From positions 2,626,501-2,690,500 of the forward strand of contig NZ_JACHMZ010000001.1 in assembly GCF_014205165.1 (NCBI RefSeq): a stretch of 64,000 nucleotides of DNA, written 5' to 3'. Positions 25,149-32,363 of the stretch are shown here, piece by piece (the stretch's first letter is position 1; the number at the start of each line of letters is the position of its first letter). The position numbers and the translations under genes are program-made. The stretch comes from Micromonospora carbonacea. Lineage in GTDB: Bacteria > Actinomycetota > Actinomycetes > Mycobacteriales > Micromonosporaceae. Under the pieces are notes generated by a model, which saw nothing but the letters and a program-made list of their open reading frames with translations, ran no database searches and had not been told where the DNA came from.

Positions 25149-26558
25149 ATGCCGTCGCGGCAGGACCAGCTTCACTCGTACCAGTTCACCGTGCAGCGGG
25201 CGGTCGCCGCCCTGGTGATGCGGGAGACCGACCCGGCGCGGTCGCCGTTTCGGCGGCTGGCCGGGGCCGGGCTGGCCAGTGTCCTGGTCGCGGCGATCGC
25301 CCTCGGCGGCTTCGCCCTCTACGGCCTGTTCGCCGGCGGCGGCACCAGGTGGCGCGACGCCGGCGCGGTGATCGTGGAGAAGGAGTCCGGCGCCCGGTTC
25401 GTCTACCGCGAGCAGAAGCTGCACCCGGTGCTCAACTATGCCTCCGCCCTGCTGATCATCGGCGCCGAGCGGGCGAAGACCGTGCTGGTGTCCCGCCGCT
25501 CGATCGAGGGCGTGCCGCGCGGGCTGCCGCTGGGGATCCCCGACGCGCCCGACTCGCTGCCCGACCGGGCCCGGCTGTCCACCGCCGGGTGGACGGTCTG
25601 CTCGGCCGCCCCGGCGGCCGAACGCGCCGCCGCCGGGGCCGAGCCCGCCGCCCCCCGGTCGGCCGTGCTGATCGGCACGGCCGCCACCGGCGGTCAGGCC
25701 CTGGGCGACGACGCGATCCTGCTGCGCCACCCGGACGGCGGGCTGCACCTGGTCTGGCACGCCCGCCGCTACCTGCTGCGCGACGCCGGCCGGGTGCTCG
25801 CCGCGCTCGCCGCCACCCGGCAGCGGGCGGTGCCGGCCGCGCCCGCCCTGATCAACAGCATCCCGGCCGGGGCCGACCTCGCCCCGCCCGACCTGCCCGG
25901 CCTCGGCCAACCCTCGCCCCGGGTGCCCGGCGCAGCGGTCGGCGACGTCTTCCTCGTCCGCAACTCCGGCGGCGGCCGCCAGTACGCCGTGGCCCTCACC
26001 GGCGGCCTCGCCGGCGTCACCGAGTTGCAGGCCACCCTGCTGCTGGCCCGCACCGGCCAGGGCGAGCCGGAGGCGATGACCCTCGGCCGGTTCGCCGCCC
26101 TGCCCAAGCTGCCGGACCTGGTGCCGACCGGGCCCGCCGCCCCGCCGCCGGCCCCGCCCCGGCTCGCCGCGGCGGACCCGGGGGCGCTCTGCGTCCGGGT
26201 GGGCGACGACGCGGGGGCCGGCGACGACGCGGGGGTGGGCGACGTGCGGCTGGGCGTCACCCTGCCCGACCTGTCGGACAGCCCGCAGGCGGCGGGCGGG
26301 CCGGCGGTCGCCGATCACGTCGTGGTCGAGCCCGGGCACGGCGCGGTGGTGGAGTCGGTCGCCGCCCCGGGGGCCACCGGCGGCGCGCTCTGCGTGGTCA
26401 CCGACCTCGGCCGCCGGTACGTGCTGGCCGACCCCGCCGTGCTCGGCATGCTCGGCTACCGGGACGTGCGTCCCGTCCGGCTGCCCGCCGGCCTGGTGAG
26501 TCTCGTGCCGGCCGGCAGCCCGCTCGACCCGGCGGCGGCCCGCTCGGCCGGCGAGTAA
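25149..26558 (+). CDS. eccB: type VII secretion core protein EccB, orphan
   Basis: 469 residues. N-terminal cytoplasmic helix with the family signature SRQDQLHSYQFTVQRAVAAL, a single membrane helix at about 40-62 (LASVLVAAIALGGFALYGLF), then the extracytoplasmic repeat domain with WRDAGAVIVEKESGARFVYR, HPVLNYASALLI and a Cys pair (TVCSAAP; GALCVVTD). Ends RYVLADPAVLGMLGY and a Pro/Ala-rich tail, as in EccB. No eccC, eccD, eccE, mycP or WXG100 genes are nearby, so it either serves an ESX locus elsewhere or is a paralogue. Only a CsoR-type gene shares its promoter region. Confidence 0.9.
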   Translation: MPSRQDQLHSYQFTVQRAVAALVMRETDPARSPFRRLAGAGLASVLVAAIALGGFALYGLFAGGGTRWRDAGAVIVEKESGARFVYREQKLHPVLNYASALLIIGAERAKTVLVSRRSIEGVPRGLPLGIPDAPDSLPDRARLSTAGWTVCSAAPAAERAAAGAEPAAPRSAVLIGTAATGGQALGDDAILLRHPDGGLHLVWHARRYLLRDAGRVLAALAATRQRAVPAAPALINSIPAGADLAPPDLPGLGQPSPRVPGAAVGDVFLVRNSGGGRQYAVALTGGLAGVTELQATLLLARTGQGEPEAMTLGRFAALPKLPDLVPTGPAAPPPAPPRLAAADPGALCVRVGDDAGAGDDAGVGDVRLGVTLPDLSDSPQAAGGPAVADHVVVEPGHGAVVESVAAPGATGGALCVVTDLGRRYVLADPAVLGMLGYRDVRPVRLPAGLVSLVPAGSPLDPAAARSAGE

Positions 26559-26607
26559 GGAAGGGCCCCCTGTTAACGCCTACGGTAGAGAAGGGTTCCC
26601 CGCTCAC
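26557..26607. repeat. Micromonospora-type intergenic repeat element
   Basis: Starting at the eccB stop: two imperfect direct units, GAAGGGCCCCCTGTTAAC and GAAGGGTTCCCCGCTCAC, 32 bases apart and separated by CGCCTACGGTAGA. Similar AAGGGnCCC...TAAC...GTAGAGAAGGG elements recur in Micromonospora genomes (from memory, not searched). Probably non-coding. Confidence 0.5.
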
Positions 26608-26638
26608 CTCCCCGCCGCCCAGGCTGGCGGCACCCCGG

Positions 26639-27241
26639 TCAGGCGGGGCGGCGCAGCACGGTGACGGCGAAGTCGGCGTCGTCGCGCCACGGCCGCAGGT
26701 CCCAGGTGGCGAAGCGGTGCTCCGGCCGGAGGCCGACGGCGACCGCGTCGGCGTCGAAGTCGGTGAGCCGGTAGCCCCGGTCGGTGCCGAAGCCGACCAC
26801 CACCGCCCCGTCGGGGCGCACGTGCGCGGCGACCCGGCCGAGCACCTGCCGCTCGGTGCCCTGGGCGACGAACGCCATCACGTTGCCGGCCAGCACGGCG
26901 GCGTCGAACGGCTCGGGCTCCCCGGCCGCCGCGAGGTCCAGCTCGGCCAGGTCGCCGACGAGCCAGCGGGGGCCGGGGTGGTCCGCCCGGGCCGCCTCGA
27001 CCAGCACCGGGTCGGCGTCGACGCCCACGACCAGGTGGCCCCGGGCGTGCAGCGCCGCGCCCACCCGGCCGGTACCGCAGCCGGCGTCGAGCACGCGGGC
27101 GCGCGGCGGCACCATCGCGTCCAGCAGCCGGGCCTCGCCGGCCAGGTCCGCGCCCTCGGCCGCCAGCCGGCGGAACCGGTCGACATACCACTGCGAGTGT
27201 TCGGGGCCGGTGTCGGTCACCCAGCGGGTCGGGTTAGCCAT
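26639..27241 (-). CDS. class I SAM-dependent methyltransferase
   Basis: 200 residues. RVLDAGCGTGRVGAALHARG (SAM motif I), VVGVDADPVLVEAAR (acidic strand-2 end), WLVGDLAELDL and FDAAVLAGNVMAFV are all in register for a small cytosolic methyltransferase with no membrane segments. ATG start MANPTRWVTDTGPEHS. Monocistronic, convergent with eccB; substrate unknown. Confidence 0.88.
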   Translation of the reverse strand: MANPTRWVTDTGPEHSQWYVDRFRRLAAEGADLAGEARLLDAMVPPRARVLDAGCGTGRVGAALHARGHLVVGVDADPVLVEAARADHPGPRWLVGDLAELDLAAAGEPEPFDAAVLAGNVMAFVAQGTERQVLGRVAAHVRPDGAVVVGFGTDRGYRLTDFDADAVAVGLRPEHRFATWDLRPWRDDADFAVTVLRRPA

Positions 27242-27381
27242 CGCCCCACGCTAGCCGACCCGGCCCGACGCCCCCGTGGCCAGCCCGTCCGGCCCCGCAG
27301 CAGAGGTGTAGATTGATCAATAACAAGACATATGCCGATTTTCTGCTCTATGCTGGAACTCGGCGCTACCGGGAGTGGGTC

Positions 27382-27525
27382 ATGATCAACTGGGTGGTCT
27401 CACTCGCCGGCCGACTGCGCGGCGCACCGGCACCGGCACCGGCACCGGCACCGGCACCGGCACCGGCGCTGCGCCCGGCGGTCGCCGTGCGGCTGCTCGC
27501 CGGCCCCCCGCGGGCAGCCGCGTGA
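27382..27525 (+). CDS. possible small ORF with (Ala-Pro)7 repeat, coupled to the glycosidase gene
   Basis: 47 residues if started at ATG (MINWVVSLAGRL) after GGGAG; a further ATG at 27313 lies upstream in frame. Contains seven Ala-Pro pairs encoded by a hexanucleotide array and ends in a TGA overlapping the GTG of the glycosidase (GTGA). A short hydrophobic N-terminus and no domain. May be a leader ORF for translational coupling or simply part of the 5' region. Confidence 0.35.
   Translation: MINWVVSLAGRLRGAPAPAPAPAPAPAPALRPAVAVRLLAGPPRAAA
27424..27465. repeat. hexanucleotide microsatellite (GCACCG)7
   Basis: Seven perfect copies of GCACCG in tandem just before the glycosidase start. Because six bases equal two codons, copy-number change would alter length but not frame. 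Confidence 0.9.
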
Positions 27526-28871
27526 GCACCGGCACCGCCGCCGACGGCGGCGCGCCGGCCCGCGCCCGCGACGCGGGGGCGCTGTGGCGGCTGGCCGTGG
27601 CCACCCTCGACGGCAACTGGGAGCACGACCACACCGTCCCGTCGCGCACCCTCTACCCGCACCAGTGGAGCTGGGACTCGGCGTTCATCGCGGTCGGCCT
27701 GTCCCACGTGCGCCCCGACCGGGCCTGGCGGGAGCTGCGCACCCTGTTCGCCGCCCAGTGGGCCGACGGGCGGGTGCCGCACATCGTGTTCAACCCCGCC
27801 CTGCGGGCCGGGTCCTACTTCCCGGGGCCCGCCTTCTGGGACTCGGCGCGGGTGGCCGGCGCGCCCGCCGTGGCCACCTCCGGCATCGTCCAGCCGCCCG
27901 TGCACGCCCTCGCCGCGTGGCTGGTGCACCGCCGGGCGCCGTCGGAGCGCAGCCGGGCCGAGCTGGCCTGGCTCTATCCCCGGCTGGTCGCCTGGCAGCG
28001 CTACCTCACCGGCCGGCGCGACGTCGGTGGGGCCGGGCTCGCCAGCATCGTGCACCCGTGGGAGTCCGGGCTGGACAACAGCCCCGCCTGGGACCCGCCG
28101 CTGGCCGCGGTGCCCGCCGACGTGGCGGTCATGCGGGCGTACCAGCGGCACGACACCGACCACGCCGACGCCGCGCACCGCCCCACGGACCTGGACTACG
28201 CGCGTTACGTCGCGCTGGTCGACGCCTACCGCGCGGGCGGATACCGCGACGACGGGCTCGGCGGGCGGCACCCGTTCCTGGTGGAGTGCCCGCTGGTGAA
28301 CACGGCGCTGGGGCTCGCCGAGCACGCGCTCGCCGCCATCGCCCGCGAGACCGGGGCCGACCCGGGCCCGCACCGCGAGCGCGCGGCCCGCATCACCGCC
28401 GCCCTGGTGGACCGGTTGTACGACCCGGTCGGCGGCACCTTCCACCCCCGGGACCTGCGCACCGGCCGGCTCGTCCCGGCCCGCACCGCGCTCGGCCTCA
28501 TGCCCCTGGCGCTGCCCGGCCTGCCCGCCCGGCCGGTCGCGGCGCTGCTCGCCGAGGCATGCTCGCCCCGGTTCGGGCTGGCGGCCCGGATGGACCGGCC
28601 GCTGCCCAGCCACGACCGCACCGCGCCCGACTTCGAGCCGCTGCGCTACTGGCGGGGCCCGAGCTGGCAGAACCTCAACTGGCTGCTGTGGCGGGGGCTG
28701 CGCGCCCACCACCGGTTCGACCTGGCCGCCGGGCTGCGCGACTCGATGATCGACCTCGTCGCGACCGCCGGCTGCCACGAATACTTCCACCCCGACACCG
28801 GGGCCGGGCTCGGCTCGCCCGCGTTCGGCTGGACCGCCGCGCTGCTGCTCGACGTCCTCGCCGAGCCCTGA
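27522..28871 (+). CDS. glucosylglycerate-hydrolase-like GH63-type glycosidase
   Basis: 449 residues, the size of mycobacterial glucosylglycerate hydrolase (GgH). (alpha/alpha)6 barrel features: NWEHDHTVPSRTLYPHQWSW, DSAFIAVGLSHV, PHIVFNP, the catalytic-acid block IVHPWESGLDNSPAWD, YWRGPSWQNLNWLLW and the base-containing GCHEYFHPDTG. Cytoplasmic, without signal peptide. GgH hydrolyses glucosylglycerate (a stress-compatible solute) to glucose and glycerate; related enzymes act on mannosylglycerate, so substrate is inferred. GTG start chosen by family length; an upstream in-frame ATG at 27375 would add a repeat-encoded Thr-Gly tract. Confidence 0.85.
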   Translation: MSTGTAADGGAPARARDAGALWRLAVATLDGNWEHDHTVPSRTLYPHQWSWDSAFIAVGLSHVRPDRAWRELRTLFAAQWADGRVPHIVFNPALRAGSYFPGPAFWDSARVAGAPAVATSGIVQPPVHALAAWLVHRRAPSERSRAELAWLYPRLVAWQRYLTGRRDVGGAGLASIVHPWESGLDNSPAWDPPLAAVPADVAVMRAYQRHDTDHADAAHRPTDLDYARYVALVDAYRAGGYRDDGLGGRHPFLVECPLVNTALGLAEHALAAIARETGADPGPHRERAARITAALVDRLYDPVGGTFHPRDLRTGRLVPARTALGLMPLALPGLPARPVAALLAEACSPRFGLAARMDRPLPSHDRTAPDFEPLRYWRGPSWQNLNWLLWRGLRAHHRFDLAAGLRDSMIDLVATAGCHEYFHPDTGAGLGSPAFGWTAALLLDVLAEP

Positions 28872-28891
28872 CCACCTGCGGTCCGCGACGG

Positions 28892-28934
28892 CGGCCGCGG
28901 GTCCGTCCAGGCGAGCCGGGCGGACCCGCGGCCG
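28892..28934. terminator. bidirectional terminator hairpin
   Basis: CGGCCGCGGGTCCG (28892-28905) and CGGACCCGCGGCCG (28921-28934) form a 14-bp perfect stem between the convergent glycosidase and CBS/BON genes. Confidence 0.7.
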
Positions 28935-28937
28935 GGC

Positions 28938-29642
28938 TCAGGCCACGCCCGCCGGGGTGCCACCGCCCACCCGCAGCCCGGACAGCGGGATGTCGTCGAC
29001 GGCCCACCCGAGCGCGTCGACCACCTCGACGACCCCGCTGACCTGCGCGGACAGCCGCAGCGCCAGGCGCACCGTGGAGCGGCGTTCGAGCTGGCCGGTG
29101 AGGGTGACCACGCCGCCGTGCACGGTGACGTCGACGACGTCGTCGCGCACGCCCAGCGTCCGGCGTAGCACCTCGCCCACCACGTCGGCGCGGATGTCGC
29201 CGTCGGGGCGCAGGTGCACCCGGAGCAGGTCGCCCCGGGTCACGATGCCCACCAGCCGGCCCAGGTCGTCGACCACCGGCAGCCGCTTGACGTGCCGCTG
29301 GGTCATGAGCCGCGCCGCCTCGACGCAGGACGCGTCCGGCCCGACGGTGACCGCCGGGGCGCTCATCAGGTCGGCGGCGAGCGTCGCCCCGGCCTTGACC
29401 TGCGCCTCGCGGTGCCGGCGGCCGACGAACACCCGCCGCTCGTGCGGCTGCCCGAGCAGCTCCACCTTGTGCAGCAGGTCCGCCTCGGAGACCACCCCGA
29501 GGACCCGCCGCGCGCCGTCCACCACCGGCGCCGCGGTGACGCGCCAGCCGGTGAGCACGTCGACGATCTCCCGGTACGCCGTGCCCTCGCGTACCGCCGC
29601 GACGTCCGTCGTCATCACGTCCCGCACCTGCCACGCCCGCAT
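28938..29642 (-). CDS. CBS-pair and BON domain protein
   Basis: 234 residues. Two CBS motifs: MRAWQVRDVMTTDVAAVREG with VTAAPVVDGARRVLGVVSEADLL... for the first, and LMSAPAVTVGPDASCVEAAR with RHVKRLPVVDDLGRLVGIV for the second; together a Bateman module that binds adenine nucleotides. Residues about 150-215 form a BON domain (VVDVTVHGGVVTLTGQLERR), often linked to membrane or osmotic-stress roles. Cytoplasmic and monocistronic; likely a nucleotide-responsive regulator, target unknown. Confidence 0.92.
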   Translation of the reverse strand: MRAWQVRDVMTTDVAAVREGTAYREIVDVLTGWRVTAAPVVDGARRVLGVVSEADLLHKVELLGQPHERRVFVGRRHREAQVKAGATLAADLMSAPAVTVGPDASCVEAARLMTQRHVKRLPVVDDLGRLVGIVTRGDLLRVHLRPDGDIRADVVGEVLRRTLGVRDDVVDVTVHGGVVTLTGQLERRSTVRLALRLSAQVSGVVEVVDALGWAVDDIPLSGLRVGGGTPAGVA

Positions 29643-29770
29643 GGCGACCTCCCTCGTTCCACCCCGACGGTAGGGACGGGCGGGTGGTGCTGGGCAGGGC
29701 CGGCCGGCCCGGCGAACGCGGGGACCTCCTGCCCGTACTCCACGGGCCGGAGGTCCCGGCGGGTGGCCCG

Positions 29771-30178
29771 TCAGCGGGCGGGGGACAGCTCGCGCAGCAG
29801 CGCCGCCACCCGGGAGCGGATCTCGTCGCGGATGGGCCGGACGGCCTCGACCCCCTGCCCGGCCGGGTCGTCGAGCTTCCAGTCCTCGTAGCGCTTGCCG
29901 GGGAAGACGGGGCAGGCGTCGCCGCAGCCCATGCTGACGATCACGTCGGAGGACTCGGCGGTGGCGTACTCCAGGAGTTTGGGCCGCTGGTCGGTGATGT
30001 CGATGCCCACTTCGGCCATGGCCTCGACGGCGGCCGGGTTGACCGTGTCGGCGGGGGCGGAGCCGGCGGAGCGGACCTCGACGGCGTCGCCCGCGAGGTG
30101 GCGCAGCCAGCCGGCGGCCATCTGGGAGCGGCCCGCGTTGTGCACGCAGACGAACAGGACGCTGGGCTTGTCGGTCAC
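29771..30178 (-). CDS. arsC: arsenate reductase, low-molecular-weight phosphatase type
   Basis: 135 residues. P-loop CVHNAGRS (CX5R) directly after the first strand, late CGDACPVFPGKRYEDWKLDDP containing the redox Cys and the catalytic Asp. Reduces arsenate to arsenite using thioredoxin or mycoredoxin. GTG start with GGAGG at 9 bases. Last gene of the minus-strand arsC-acr3-arsR unit, 35 bases after acr3. Confidence 0.93.
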   Translation of the reverse strand: MTDKPSVLFVCVHNAGRSQMAAGWLRHLAGDAVEVRSAGSAPADTVNPAAVEAMAEVGIDITDQRPKLLEYATAESSDVIVSMGCGDACPVFPGKRYEDWKLDDPAGQGVEAVRPIRDEIRSRVAALLRELSPAR

Positions 30179-30213
30179 GGTGGTTTCCTCCGGGGTGCTG
30201 GGGTGTGGTGGGG

Positions 30214-31281
30214 TCAGTGGGTGAAGTGCCGGCGCAGCCACAGCGAGACGTAGACCAGGCCGACGAGGACGGGCACCTCGATCAGCGGGCCGACGACCCC
30301 GGCGAGGGCCTGGCCGGAGGCGACGCCGAAGGTGCCGATGGCCACGGCGATGGCCAGCTCGAAGTTGTTGCCGGCGGCGGTGAAGGCGAGGGTGGTGGTG
30401 CGGGCGTAGCCGAGGCCGACCGCCCGGCCGAGCAGGTACGCCCCGGCCCACATGAGCGCGAAGTAGACCAGCAGCGGCACCGCGATGCGGGCCACGTCGA
30501 GCGGGCGGCCGGTGATCGCGTCGCCCTGCAACGCGAAGAGCACGACGATGGTGAACAGCAGCCCGTACAGGGCGGCGGGGCCGATCCGGGGCAGCAGGCG
30601 CGACTCGTACCACTCGCGGCCCCGGGCGCGTTCGCCGAGGCGGCGGGTGAGCCAGCCGGCGAGCAACGGCACGCCGAGGAAGACGAGCACGTTGCGGGCG
30701 ATGTCCCAGCCCGAGACCGCCAGCCCGGCACCGGGCAGGCCGAGCCAGCCGGGGAGCACGGCCAGGTAGAACCAGCCGAGCAGCCCGAAGGCGAGCACCT
30801 GGAACACCGAGTTCAGGGCGACCAGCACGGCGGCGGCCTCCCGGTCGCCGCAGGCGAGGTCGTTCCAGATGATCACCATGGCGATGCAGCGGGCGAGGCC
30901 GACGATGATCAGCCCGGTGCGGTACGCGGGCTGGTCGGCCAGGAAGATCCAGGCGAGGGCGAACATCAGCGCGGGGCCGACGACCCAGTTGAGCGCCAGC
31001 GAGGAGACGAGGAGCCGGCGGTCGCCGGTGACCGTGTCGAGGCGGTCGTAGCGGACCTTGGCCAGCACCGGGTACATCATGACCAGCAGGCCGAGGGCGA
31101 TCGGCAGCGAGATGCCGCCGAGCTGCACCGCGTCGAGCGCCCCGGCCAGGCCCGGCACGGCCCGGCCGAGCAGCAGGCCGACGGCCATGGCCAGGCCGAT
31201 CCAGACGGGCAGGAGCCGGTCGAGGCGGGACAGCCGGGCGACCACCGCGGTGTCGGCGGTGTCGGCGTGGACGGTGCTCAC
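30214..31281 (-). CDS. acr3: ACR3-family arsenite efflux permease
   Basis: 355 residues, ten predicted helices. ACR3 signatures: LLVMMYPVLAKVRYDRL, LARCIAMVIIWNDLACGD with the conserved Cys of the transport site, and LAFTAAGNNFELAIAVAIGTFG. Exports arsenite produced by ArsC. GTG start overlaps the arsR stop by 4 bases (GTGA). Energy comes from the membrane potential; no ArsA ATPase is present. Confidence 0.95.
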   Translation of the reverse strand: MSTVHADTADTAVVARLSRLDRLLPVWIGLAMAVGLLLGRAVPGLAGALDAVQLGGISLPIALGLLVMMYPVLAKVRYDRLDTVTGDRRLLVSSLALNWVVGPALMFALAWIFLADQPAYRTGLIIVGLARCIAMVIIWNDLACGDREAAAVLVALNSVFQVLAFGLLGWFYLAVLPGWLGLPGAGLAVSGWDIARNVLVFLGVPLLAGWLTRRLGERARGREWYESRLLPRIGPAALYGLLFTIVVLFALQGDAITGRPLDVARIAVPLLVYFALMWAGAYLLGRAVGLGYARTTTLAFTAAGNNFELAIAVAIGTFGVASGQALAGVVGPLIEVPVLVGLVYVSLWLRRHFTH

Positions 31282-31751
31282 GCGCACTCCCGGGCCGCCC
31301 CGGCGGCCGGAGCGACCTCGGTGGCTTCGACGGTCCTGGCGGCTTCGCCGGTCTCGGCAGTCCCGACGGTCCCGGTGGCCTCTGCGGTCCTGGCGGCGCG
31401 GGCGGGCGGCGCGACGGCGAGCAGCGTCGCGAGCTGGCCCAGCATCGCCGGCCGGGCCCGGTACCAGACCCAGGTGCCGCGCCGCTCGGCGTCGACCAGG
31501 CCCGCCTCGCGCAGCACCCTGAGGTGGTGCGAGATCGTCGGCCCGGTCAGGTCGAAGGCGGGGGTGAGCTCGCAGACGCAGATCTCGCCGCCCTCGGCGG
31601 AGGCGATCATCGACAGCAGTTGCAGCCGCACCGGGTCGCCGAGCGCCTTGAACGCCGGGGCGAGCGCCGCCGCCGTCGCGGTCGGCAACCGGCGCTGCGT
31701 CAGCGGCGCGCAGCAGGGCACGGCGGTCAGGTCCGGCGCTTGTTTCGACAT
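31278..31751 (-). CDS. arsR: ArsR-family arsenic-responsive repressor
   Basis: 157 residues. Winged helix with the As(III)-binding EICVCELTPAF (Cys-Val-Cys) and recognition region TGPTISHHLRVLREAGLV. A second Cys pair near the N-terminus (VPCCAPL) may add a ligand. The C-terminal 45 residues are an unusual low-complexity Ala/Thr/Glu extension (TAEATGTVGTAETGEA) built from near-repeats and absent from typical 100-120-residue ArsR proteins. First gene of arsR-acr3-arsC. Confidence 0.93.
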   Translation of the reverse strand: MSKQAPDLTAVPCCAPLTQRRLPTATAAALAPAFKALGDPVRLQLLSMIASAEGGEICVCELTPAFDLTGPTISHHLRVLREAGLVDAERRGTWVWYRARPAMLGQLATLLAVAPPARAARTAEATGTVGTAETGEAARTVEATEVAPAAGAARECA

Positions 31752-31760
31752 GTCTCTAGG

Positions 31761-31775
31761 TTGACAGGTGTCTAA
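31761..31775. promoter_or_regulatory. putative ArsR operator in the divergent ars promoter
   Basis: TTGACAGGTGTCTAA, with GACA/TGTC inverted symmetry, lies 10 bases before the arsR start and 50 before the divergent acetyltransferase. It includes a TTGACA that could serve as -35 box for the plus-strand operon. Imperfect dyad; assignment by position. Confidence 0.45.
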
Positions 31776-31824
31776 TCAGCGTGCAAGCCTCTGCTTCGAC
31801 GGATGTCGAGACAGGGAGGCCGAG

Positions 31825-32313
31825 TTGCTGATCCGCGCCATGGTCGCCGCCGACGCCGAGCGGGTTCTCACCATCTACCAGGCCGGCCTCGAGGGCGGCG
31901 ACGCCAGCTTCGAGACCGTCGCCCCCACCTGGGCGGCGTTCGACGCGGCCCGGCTGCCCGCCCACCGCCTCGTCGCCGTCGACGCCGCCGACGCCGTGCT
32001 CGGCTGGGTCGCCGTGTCGCCCACCTCGACCCGCCCCGTCTACGCCGGCGTCGTCGAGCACTCCGTCTACGTCGACCCGGCGGCCCGGGGGAGAGGGATC
32101 GCCCGGCTGCTGCTCGACGCGCTGATCACCAGCACCGAGGCCGCCGGGATCTGGACCATCCAGTCCGGGGTCTTCCCGGAGAACGCCGCCAGCCTCGCCC
32201 TGCACGCGCGGGCCGGCTTCCGGGTGATCGGCGTGCGGGAACGGGTCGGCCGGCACCACGGCCGCTGGCGCGACGTGGTGCTGCTCGAACGCCGCAGCGC
32301 CGTCGTCGGCTGA
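31825..32313 (+). CDS. GNAT acetyltransferase, ArsN1-like
   Basis: 162 residues from the TTG at 31825, which follows GGGAGG at the right distance; a GTG at 31768 in frame is upstream of the ribosome site and less likely. Phosphinothricin-acetyltransferase-like GNAT: YAGVVEHSVYVDPAARGRGI (acetyl-CoA loop), SGVFPENAASLALHARAGF and HHGRWRDVVLLERR. This form, sited in ars operons, is ArsN1, which acetylates the arsenic antibiotic arsinothricin. Divergent from arsR and first of a two-gene unit with a flavoprotein. Confidence 0.82.
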   Translation: MLIRAMVAADAERVLTIYQAGLEGGDASFETVAPTWAAFDAARLPAHRLVAVDAADAVLGWVAVSPTSTRPVYAGVVEHSVYVDPAARGRGIARLLLDALITSTEAAGIWTIQSGVFPENAASLALHARAGFRVIGVRERVGRHHGRWRDVVLLERRSAVVG

Positions 32314-32363
32314 CGTCGGCTGATCACCCCTGCTGATCCGACACCTACCCTGAGGAGCCCTAC

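Noticed and set aside
25149..26558. Complete type VII secretion locus around eccB
   Set aside because: No eccC, eccD, eccE, mycosin or WXG100 genes in the neighbourhood.
27424..27465. Repeat array considered as CRISPR
   Set aside because: Six-base units without spacers; a microsatellite. No CRISPR array or cas gene was seen anywhere in the window.
27375..27521. Longer N-terminus for the GgH-like glycosidase
   Set aside because: Would add a Thr-Gly repeat tract and Arg/Ala-rich residues absent from the family; the GTG at 27522 gives the expected length.
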